A stretch of DNA of 64,000 bases from Ilyonectria destructans (Eukaryota > Ascomycota > Sordariomycetes > Hypocreales > Nectriaceae): contig JAHEWK010000021.1 of NCBI GenBank assembly GCA_020740775.1, positions 434,001 through 498,000 of the forward strand. Reading direction: 5' to 3'. Position 1 is the stretch's first letter; every line of letters starts with the position of its first letter. Under the pieces are notes generated by a model. It was not told the DNA's origin and searched no databases. It saw only the letters and a list, made by a program, of their open reading frames with translations. Both the position numbers and the translations under genes were made by a program. This document shows positions 57,159 through 64,000 of the stretch, in pieces.

Positions 57159-60100
57159 TTACTCCATCTCTTCTGATTCTTCCACGTCTTGCTTAGCCTG
57201 GAGTCGAGCACTTTGCATTTCTTGTTTCGTTGGCCTGGGTTTGTTTTTGTGGCGCTTCTCGAACTCTTTGATGGCTATGTGAGCGTTGACGACGTTGTGC
57301 AGTGGCTCCCATGTTGCTTCCTCGAGGTCAAAGCCTCTCCATAGTATATGGTACTGGAAGCCCTTCTGTTTTGTGCGTTTCGAGTCCAGTATTGCTTCAA
57401 TCGCCCAGAGTTTCTCCCCTTTTGCATCTAGCGTGATTGGTGGGGGTGGTGGGTTGTATTGGCCGGGGAGTGGGTCGTTTGGTGATGGTCGCAGGAGGTT
57501 GGTATGGAATGAATTGTGAATTGGATCTAATTCGTGTGGCAATTTTAGTTGGTAGGAGTGCGCGTTGAGTACGCGCTCGATTCGAAAAGGGCCAATGAAC
57601 TTGTGATCCAGTTTGGGAATGGGTCTGGCTGAGTTGATATTGCGTGTGCTAAGTAGCACCATGTCTCCAACCCGATACGCCGGCGCTGGTGATCTATTTG
57701 CGTTGGCGAATTGCTCTTGTGAGGCTTGAGCTGAGAGCAGGTTTGTCCGGAGTAGATCAGTGATCTCTTGCATCTTGGCGGCGAAGTTGTTGCCCTCGTT
57801 GCAGCGTTCTGCGAGGTCTTTGGATGCTGCGCGTGGTATTGCTCGAGGGGGGCCAAAGCTCATTCGAGGGTGGTAGCCTGTGTTCGCAAAGAATGGGGAC
57901 ATTCCCGTTGAGTCGTTGACAACATTACGGGCTGCGAATTCGGCCAATGGGAGCCACTCGTCCCAATCGTCCTGAGCGAAGCTGACGTACTGGCGGAGGT
58001 ATTGCTCAAGGAATGAGTTAGCAATTTCCGTCTGGCCGTCGGTTTCCGGGTGATAGGCTGTAGAAAGGCTAATGTTGGTCTGTAAACGGTGGCACACTGC
58101 TTTCCAGAATTCCGAGACAAAGAGTGGTCCTCTATCGGAGACAATTGAGTCAGGTAGTCCATGGAGTTTCCACACGTCTCGTACGAAGAGCATTGCCAAG
58201 TCGTGTGCTTTCATGTCGGTCCTGCAAGGCGTGAAATGCCTGTCCTTTGACAGCCTATCAACTACGACCATGATTGCGTTGAATCCACGGGCCGTATGTT
58301 GAAAGGGGCCAATGAAGTCAACAGACAGGTCTTTCCATCTTTGCAGGGGAATTGGGAGAGGTTTCAGCGTCCCCTGATACCGCAACTGGGAGTTCTTGTT
58401 TCTCAGACATCCGTGGCAATTGCGTGTGAATTGTTTCGTATCGGCGCTAAGTCTTGGCCACCAATAGGAGCGTGAGATGAGTTCGTATAGCTTGTTTTTT
58501 CCGGGGTGGCCTGATTCGACGCTGTCGTGAGCGAGTTGGGTGAGAAGAGTCCGTAGTTCGCCTTCGGGTACGTATAGTCTGTCTCGGAAATATAATCGGC
58601 CTTCATGTATCGCGCATTCCGATAGGGAAACTTCCTTTGAGTGAGGGATGCCGTGAGGTTTGAGCATCTCGTCCCTGATTCTCATCCACCATTCGTCATC
58701 TTCGTAACCCTTGTTGAGGAGTCTCGTGATCTTGTGGTCGATTGGTTCTGGTTGAATTTCGTCGAGAATAGCGGGGCAGAGCGCAATATCTTGTTCCCAG
58801 CACAGGTTTGCAAAGAGCTCTGAGAGCTCGGGGTCAAGCTTCATTTGATCTTGTACGGAACGGTCGATGTTGTGAGGTTTAAGCAAGGATTGTTGTTGGT
58901 ACTGGATGCGGTCGTCATTTTCGTCTTTGGGTAAGTCTTGCGATCTCCGTGTAAGTGAGTCAGGTTTTCCGTTGTCTTTCCCTGGTATCGATTTGATAGC
59001 GAATTGAAACTGCGACAGGAATTCGCTCCACCTGACTTGACGTCTTGAAAGTTGCTTGGTCGTCATGAAATATCGAAGGTTGGCATGGTCGGTAATAACT
59101 GTAATCGGGTGGTGTGCGCCCTGAAGTTCGGGTCTCCAGCATTCAAAGCAGCGTACAATAGCTAAAAGTTCTTTGTCGTAGATCTCGTAGTTGCATTCGG
59201 CGGGGTCGTATTTCTTGGACATGAAAGCCACTGGGTGCAGTACTCCCTGGTCGTCTTCCTGGGAAAGGATGCCAGAGGACACGAAATCGGAGGCGTCGCA
59301 TTCTACAAACACTTCTCTTGTGGGGTCAAAGTGTCTGAGGATTGGGGCTGAAGTGAAACTGTCTTTGAGCATATCGAATGCCTCCTGGCAAGACCGAGTC
59401 CAGTTCCACTTGGCGAGCTTCCGCGTCAAGGCAACAAGTGGTTGTACGATGCGTGAAAATCCTTTGATGAATCGTCTGTAAAAATTTGAGAAACCTAAGA
59501 AGGCCTGGACATCTTTAACGTTGATGGGGGCTTCCCAGTTAACGAGACAGTCGACTTTTTCTGGGTCCATTTGCACTCCAGTGGTTGAGATAATCATGCC
59601 CAGGTATTTCACTTCGGTGGTCTCGAATTCGCATTTCTTGACGTCAAGTTGTAGGCCTGCAGCTTCGAGTGCTTGAAGTACTGATTTGACGTGGAGTCTG
59701 TGGGAGGCGAGGTCATTCGAATAGATGAGAATGTCGTCAATGTAGGCGGTGCAATATCTGTCCAGGAACGGGCGTAAGACTTCGTTGATTCGAGCTTGAA
59801 AAGTAGCTGGGGCGTTTGATAGTCCAAAAGGCATCACCATGCTCTCGAAGAGGCCGTATCTTGTGTTGAATGCCGTCATCCACTCCTGACCCTCCTTGAT
59901 GCGTATTCGATTAAACGCTGCGATGACATCGAGTTTGGTGAAATATTTGGCTTGGCTTAGCTGGGAAAGGGTCTCCTGGATTAGTGGCAGTGGGTATCGG
60001 TTCTTGATGGTTATGGCATTAAGCGCTCGGTAGTCCACGCAAAAGCGAAGGCCCCCTCCTGGTTTCTTCGCAAATAACACTGGCGAGGCTGCTGGTGAGG

Positions 60101-61247
60101 TGCTAGCGCGTATAAAACCCTTGTCAAGATTTTCCTGGAGGAATTTCCGGAGGACGACAAGTTCATCTTCGGACATCCCGTAGAGAGGTCCATGGGGTGG
60201 GGTTGTGCCAGGTTGAAGTTCGATTTCGTGGTCGCAGTCTCGGTGGGGGGGAAGTTTATCTGCCTCTGATCGGTCAAAGACTTTGAGGAATTCGTGGTAG
60301 TGACGGGGAACTTTTGTTGTAGGATCGATGAAGGTTTTTGGTTCAAGAGCTTTGCGTATATCTTCGAGTGATGCTCCTGACAGGTACATGTCGGCAGCCA
60401 TTTGTCGGGTGCGTCGGTTCTGGCATTGAGGGGGAGAGTGGTTATCTTGAAATCGGAGCTCTCGCTCCATCTTTTGTGTGTTGCTGAGTGCGGAATCGAA
60501 TCGGGGTGTTCTGGCTTCTGCAAATGTGGACACTTCGGTGATTACACCGAGTTCCGCCAGTCTTCTGTCTATATCGTAAAGCGACAGTGAGAATATAGCC
60601 ACATCACGCTTTTCAGCTAAGAAATGAAACGCGGCTGCGCCAATTCTCCGGGGAAGTGATGGACGTGGAAGCGTTGACGTAGTAGCTGAAATTGACAAGG
60701 GGCGGGCTCCAGGAACTGGCAATTGGAGACATCCTTTTGCCAAACAGTACGTTCGGCAGTGATCGGACTTGAATGTCACGATATTCTCGCTCCAATTCAC
60801 GTGAGGGTTGTGATCGGTCAGCCAGGGCTTTCCGAGGGTGATGTCGTACTTCCCGAGCTTCGTCACGTAGAAGAGCATCTTTTCCTTATGCCCTTTGATC
60901 TCCATGTCAAGTTTCGCCACGTGAGTGATATCGCCAGCTGAGGAAGGTCTTCCATCGACCACATTCAGCCTGCGACGAGTTCGTAGTTTGTATAGTGTGA
61001 AATTGTTTGTGTGCGCAAAAGACTCGTCTATAAATCCCTTTCCGGTAGCACCGGAGTCAAGCATGGAGTTGGTTTTGATTGAGCTTGCATTATTGTCTTC
61101 AGTTAGAGTGCATGGTAATAGCAAGTGAGCTTGGTTGGTGTCCAGAGAAGAGAGCTGTAGGTCGGCCTTTTTCTTGCGTCTCCTGCGGCGACTTCCGTCG
61201 GAGACTACGCTTTTTTCTCCTTGTTGTTCCAGGGGGCCGTGGGGCAA
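57159..61247 (-). CDS. pol: Pol polyprotein with chromodomain, chromovirus copy 2
   Basis: 1362 codons open, same domain order as copy 1: protease LDSGATGKGF, RT with YIDDILIYS, RNase H VECDASDFVSSGIL, integrase zinc region and core (VDFIGPF, IVSDRGPLF, DGQTEIANSFLEQ), chromodomain LDSKRTKQKGFQYHILWRGF. It is five residues shorter than copy 1 because of a small deletion near RRTRQMAADM (about 60400). Scattered substitutions elsewhere, no stops. Confidence 0.96.
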   Translation of the reverse strand: MPHGPLEQQGEKSVVSDGSRRRRRKKKADLQLSSLDTNQAHLLLPCTLTEDNNASSIKTNSMLDSGATGKGFIDESFAHTNNFTLYKLRTRRRLNVVDGRPSSAGDITHVAKLDMEIKGHKEKMLFYVTKLGKYDITLGKPWLTDHNPHVNWSENIVTFKSDHCRTYCLAKGCLQLPVPGARPLSISATTSTLPRPSLPRRIGAAAFHFLAEKRDVAIFSLSLYDIDRRLAELGVITEVSTFAEARTPRFDSALSNTQKMERELRFQDNHSPPQCQNRRTRQMAADMYLSGASLEDIRKALEPKTFIDPTTKVPRHYHEFLKVFDRSEADKLPPHRDCDHEIELQPGTTPPHGPLYGMSEDELVVLRKFLQENLDKGFIRASTSPAASPVLFAKKPGGGLRFCVDYRALNAITIKNRYPLPLIQETLSQLSQAKYFTKLDVIAAFNRIRIKEGQEWMTAFNTRYGLFESMVMPFGLSNAPATFQARINEVLRPFLDRYCTAYIDDILIYSNDLASHRLHVKSVLQALEAAGLQLDVKKCEFETTEVKYLGMIISTTGVQMDPEKVDCLVNWEAPINVKDVQAFLGFSNFYRRFIKGFSRIVQPLVALTRKLAKWNWTRSCQEAFDMLKDSFTSAPILRHFDPTREVFVECDASDFVSSGILSQEDDQGVLHPVAFMSKKYDPAECNYEIYDKELLAIVRCFECWRPELQGAHHPITVITDHANLRYFMTTKQLSRRQVRWSEFLSQFQFAIKSIPGKDNGKPDSLTRRSQDLPKDENDDRIQYQQQSLLKPHNIDRSVQDQMKLDPELSELFANLCWEQDIALCPAILDEIQPEPIDHKITRLLNKGYEDDEWWMRIRDEMLKPHGIPHSKEVSLSECAIHEGRLYFRDRLYVPEGELRTLLTQLAHDSVESGHPGKNKLYELISRSYWWPRLSADTKQFTRNCHGCLRNKNSQLRYQGTLKPLPIPLQRWKDLSVDFIGPFQHTARGFNAIMVVVDRLSKDRHFTPCRTDMKAHDLAMLFVRDVWKLHGLPDSIVSDRGPLFVSEFWKAVCHRLQTNISLSTAYHPETDGQTEIANSFLEQYLRQYVSFAQDDWDEWLPLAEFAARNVVNDSTGMSPFFANTGYHPRMSFGPPRAIPRAASKDLAERCNEGNNFAAKMQEITDLLRTNLLSAQASQEQFANANRSPAPAYRVGDMVLLSTRNINSARPIPKLDHKFIGPFRIERVLNAHSYQLKLPHELDPIHNSFHTNLLRPSPNDPLPGQYNPPPPPITLDAKGEKLWAIEAILDSKRTKQKGFQYHILWRGFDLEEATWEPLHNVVNAHIAIKEFEKRHKNKPRPTKQEMQSARLQAKQDVEESEEME

Positions 61248-62359
61248 ACGTGGGGTTTATGGTCTGGGGAATTGCACCAGTTGCAGAGTCCGTGGGCGGT
61301 GCAATAGGCTTTGCGTGCTTCTTTTTCTTCCAAGGTTCGGGGTTTACGCCCAGAAGCCACGTCTTTGGCCCCCCAGGAAGCGGCGCTCAAATCCATGGCG
61401 TCTCCTCCGTGCGTGGTTGTCGGGGTTTGGGATCCAGATGCGGTGGAGACCGTGCTAGTAGAGGTATTGTTGTTGTTGCTGGGCTTCTTCTTATAATAGT
61501 CACCATTGAGCTGGCGACATTCGCTGTCGCATTGCCTGACGAGTTCGATGAATTCCGCTAAAGTGGTAGGCGTAGATTTCAGGACCACAAGTCTCCATGT
61601 GATATCGGGGTGGAGAGCACGCTTCAAGTGGGAGATCAAGGATTTGTCTTCGAATTCGGTGAGCTTGGCGACGGCGATCCAGTTAGGCAGGAAGCTTGCG
61701 AGTGGCTTATGGCCTTGTTTCATGTCGTATATCTCCTTTTGTGCAGTGGCGGCCGGGTCAACATCACCGTAAACTGTTTTCAAGGTGGTGATAATAGCTT
61801 CGACGTTCGTAAACTTGACTATTCCGTGTGATACATTGTAGCTGACTTGGGCGTGAGCGTCTCCACTAAGGCATGAAATGACGAACCCCATTCTTTCTGT
61901 TTCGTCTGTCCACCAGTCTCTGTTCATGTGTAATTTGAGCTCGAGTTTTTGTAAGAATTCCGGCAATTCTTTCGGGTTGTCTCCATTGAATGGATCTGGT
62001 TTTGGGTGTTCGGCGGAGCGTTGGCGATGGCTTCCTCCTGTGGCAGCTATTGCCTTGTATGCCTCTATTTGTCCTGCCATGTGGGAGATTGTATCGTCTT
62101 TGTCGTTCGATTCCATGAGGGAGTTGCTTAGGCGAGTTTGGAGGTCCTCTACTTCTGTACTTGTCTTCGCGGCCGAGGCACGTAGAGAATCGATTACTGC
62201 TTGCATACTGTAGGCGGCGTTGCATACGAGGAAGACTTCTTTCATGAGACCGGTTGGGTTGGCTGTGAAGGCATTTCGGAACGTTTCCTCAGTGTTGCTG
62301 GCGCTGAGGAGGGGGCAGGGAGGCACTCGATCGATGGGAGTGGGGGCAGTGTTAACCAT
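61205..62359 (-). CDS. gag: Gag, chromovirus copy 2
   Basis: 384 residues from [12 protein letters not shown], same length as copy 1, with the same [14 protein letters not shown] zinc knuckle and the overlapping A6 frameshift tract. The frame is open further upstream into the leader and LTR, but the ATG matching copy 1 is the best start. Confidence 0.92.
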   Translation of the reverse strand: MVNTAPTPIDRVPPCPLLSASNTEETFRNAFTANPTGLMKEVFLVCNAAYSMQAVIDSLRASAAKTSTEVEDLQTRLSNSLMESNDKDDTISHMAGQIEAYKAIAATGGSHRQRSAEHPKPDPFNGDNPKELPEFLQKLELKLHMNRDWWTDETERMGFVISCLSGDAHAQVSYNVSHGIVKFTNVEAIITTLKTVYGDVDPAATAQKEIYDMKQGHKPLASFLPNWIAVAKLTEFEDKSLISHLKRALHPDITWRLVVLKSTPTTLAEFIELVRQCDSECRQLNGDYYKKKPSNNNNTSTSTVSTASGSQTPTTTHGGDAMDLSAASWGAKDVASGRKPRTLEEKEARKAYCTAHGLCNWCNSPDHKPHVCPTAPWNNKEKKA

Positions 62360-62843
62360 GGCGTTATTGACTTGACGGTGGCGGCTATGGTGTAGGTGGA
62401 GTTGTTTGGTTAGTTTGGTTGGTTTGATTGGTTTGGGTTGGTTTGGGTTGGTTTTGGGTTGGTTTGGGTTGGTTTGGGTTCGTTGGTTTGGGTCCGTTGG
62501 TTTGATTTCGTTGATTTGGTTTCGTCGGTTTGGCGGAGGGAGAGAGGTGAAAACTCTGCTTGCAGGGGTGTTGGTGTGAGGTTTTGCTACAGTGGTGATG
62601 TTTGGAGGGGAACTGGCGCTATTCACGTCGAGGACAGTGATGTGCCGTATCGTGGTACTGGTAAACAATATGTGACGGGACAAGAGCACGAACGAGGTCG
62701 AGTGCGACTTGGGCAAAATGATTGTTTACAAGGAGAGAAAGAGATTCCTAAGGAAAGCTCTGACTTAAGCTGTTTACACAATATTCATAAAGTGAAACTA
62801 TTCATAAAGTATGAAAGTCACATGATCGTTCCCTCACATTTAA

Positions 62844-63350
62844 ATTAATTTTAAAACAAAGTTAGTAAGAAGCTTACTCTATAATTCTAACAGATAGCAG
62901 AGCTACTTTATAAGTGCTAAAGCTGTTTTCATTTTAAAGAGATCTCAAGAGGAAGATAAATTACTCACTTTTTAGGCATGAGAATTATGGGTGGGCGGCC
63001 TAAAGATGAGGTAGACTGACAATTGTGACGACTCGGTCTTGGAGATACCGTGACACAGATGTTGCTCGACCGTATGCCTTTGGTAGATCATGCCCGAGAA
63101 CTTGGGTGGGGAAAGAGAAGAAACATGGACAAATGGCAATGAGCCATCAGCATTGAGCGATCTGCCCTCGGCGTCGGTCCTTATTTCCCCGCATCAGTGT
63201 GCACCGACCACCCCACCCCACGGGGAAATAGGACCCTGGACAACAGAAACTATTTCGCGTGCACCTCGACTCGACGATGATTATATCCTTCTCACGCGGC
63301 GCAAGGAGCTAGCAAGCTATCCAACGACGCATTTCTCTCTCGCATTCTCA
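62844..63350. other. Flank of copy 2 and promoter region of the next gene
   Basis: The first 120 bp are AT-rich old repeat; the remainder is ordinary GC-balanced sequence leading to the Zn2Cys6 gene. Nothing else recognised. Confidence 0.4.
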
Positions 63351-63414
63351 GCCATTGTCCATCTCTCCCGCGCCGAGGCGACCCTGCCACTCGCTTGTCG
63401 CCGCCTGCCATCAT

Positions 63415-64000
63415 GGCGTCGTGGGGAGACGCAGCTTCAGCAGCTCCCCGACTCCGGCGCTCAGGCGATCTGCTCTGGCTTGCACGAGATGTCGCCAGCA
63501 AAAGGTACGCATCAATCTCAATGGCACCTCGGCTACCTCGGCTACCTTGCGCTGACTCGTATCTTCTGTTGAAGATGAAACGTTCCGGTGACTCTCCGCC
63601 ATGTGACCGATGCCGTAAAGCTAACAGTCGCTGCATTTACGAGCCGCCGCCTCCTCCTCCACTTCCTCCTCTTCCGCCGCCGGTGCATCCTCTGATCATG
63701 CCCGCCACTGCGGTAGGAGCCTCTGCCTCAATGGAAGATTTGGATTATACCCAAAATTCAGCCACTACCACCCTTTCCCACCCTGTCGCTTCATCACAGG
63801 CAGAAGCCGACTTCCCCAGGCCTGTACGAGCATTGCTCTACGCCGAGCAATATGTCAGCCTTCTCACGACGGCCAATGTCGCCCCAGATTTGTACCACAT
63901 CGAGCTCCCACAGCACGATCTCGGCCATCCACGAGACGCCACCGGGCCATGGGTTCGGCCCATCGCCTCCCAAGAGCGCGCACGAAACGCTCAGCAGGAA
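63415..64000 (+). CDS. Zn2Cys6 transcription factor, partial (runs off the window), possibly damaged
   Basis: The zinc cluster reads ALACTRCRQQK, then an intron (about 63507-63573) at exactly the same place as in the 44-kb regulator, then MKRSGDSPPCDRCRKANSRC. The following Pro-rich linker (EPPPPPPLPPLPPP) and VRALLYAEQYVSLLTTANV stay open to the end. Two oddities: the third cluster Cys is Arg (CGT), and the only upstream ATG (MASWGDAASAAPRLRRS, 63415) is in a frame different from ALACTRC, so a one-base shift near 63450 is implied. Either a decaying paralogue or a start site I have missed. Confidence 0.65.

Larger units (their letters stand above)
56979..62838 (-). mobile_element. Full-length Ty3 chromovirus, copy 2
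   Basis: 5860 bp on the minus strand with LTRs 56979-57146 and 62671-62838 that look identical to each other and to copy 1. TSD TTTAA (56974-56978, 62839-62843). gag and pol both open, with the same frame relation. Shorter leader repeat than copy 1. Confidence 0.97.

Overview
The window is nuclear DNA of a filamentous ascomycete (Pezizomycotina, probably Sordariomycete-like). Short GT-AG introns (about 48-70 bp) with CTAAC-type branch sites, two Zn2Cys6 regulator genes plus a third, decayed one, a PTH11/SAT4-type rhodopsin-domain gene and Tf1/sushi-like chromoviruses support this, as do AT-rich repeat relics carrying C-to-T and G-to-A changes typical of repeat-induced point mutation (RIP). 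It is a transposon-rich accessory region in which a few host genes survive between nested mobile elements.

Layout. 1-0.56 kb: fragment of an LTR-element family (called X here). 0.77-4.67 kb: divergent aldehyde dehydrogenase and zinc alcohol dehydrogenase genes. 4.80-8.01 kb: intact hAT element with a solo LTR nested inside. 8.46-12.8 kb: relics of a type-B carboxylesterase and a Zn2Cys6 regulator. 13.6-21.2 kb: RIP-eroded X element riddled with younger insertions: a gag-pol cassette bounded by inverted LTR arms, two solo LTRs and two back-to-back MITEs. 21.5-37.6 kb: a decayed glycoside-use cluster (GH106 rhamnosidase-like pseudogene, carboxylesterase split by a pogo/Fot1 element that is itself split by a second hAT, intact GH3 beta-glucosidase, truncated MFS permease). 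37.8-41.8 kb: an unusual element with an rve-type DDE transposase and a convergent second gene. 42.0-44.4 kb: Zn2Cys6 regulator with a Ser-Asn repeat. 45.05-45.49 kb: Tc1-type fragment inside perfect 88-bp inverted repeats. 45.7-52.9 kb: rhodopsin-domain membrane protein gene interrupted in an exon by a full-length Ty3 chromovirus (46503-52503). 55.1-57.0 kb: nested solo LTRs. 56979-62838: second full-length copy of the same chromovirus in reverse. 63.35 kb to the end: 5' part of a second Zn2Cys6 regulator gene, paralogous to the one at 44 kb.

The insertions can be ordered in time because almost every element has a readable target-site duplication (TSD): X (RIP-mutated) is oldest. The pogo insertion into the esterase and then the hAT insertion into pogo are later. 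The two chromovirus copies, whose LTRs look identical and whose ORFs are open, are youngest and show no RIP. The surviving host genes point to plant-glycoside and alcohol/aldehyde metabolism that is being lost by nonsense, frameshift and insertion. That pathway reading is inference.

All family assignments come from reading motifs by eye. Exon joins were checked by reading frame only.
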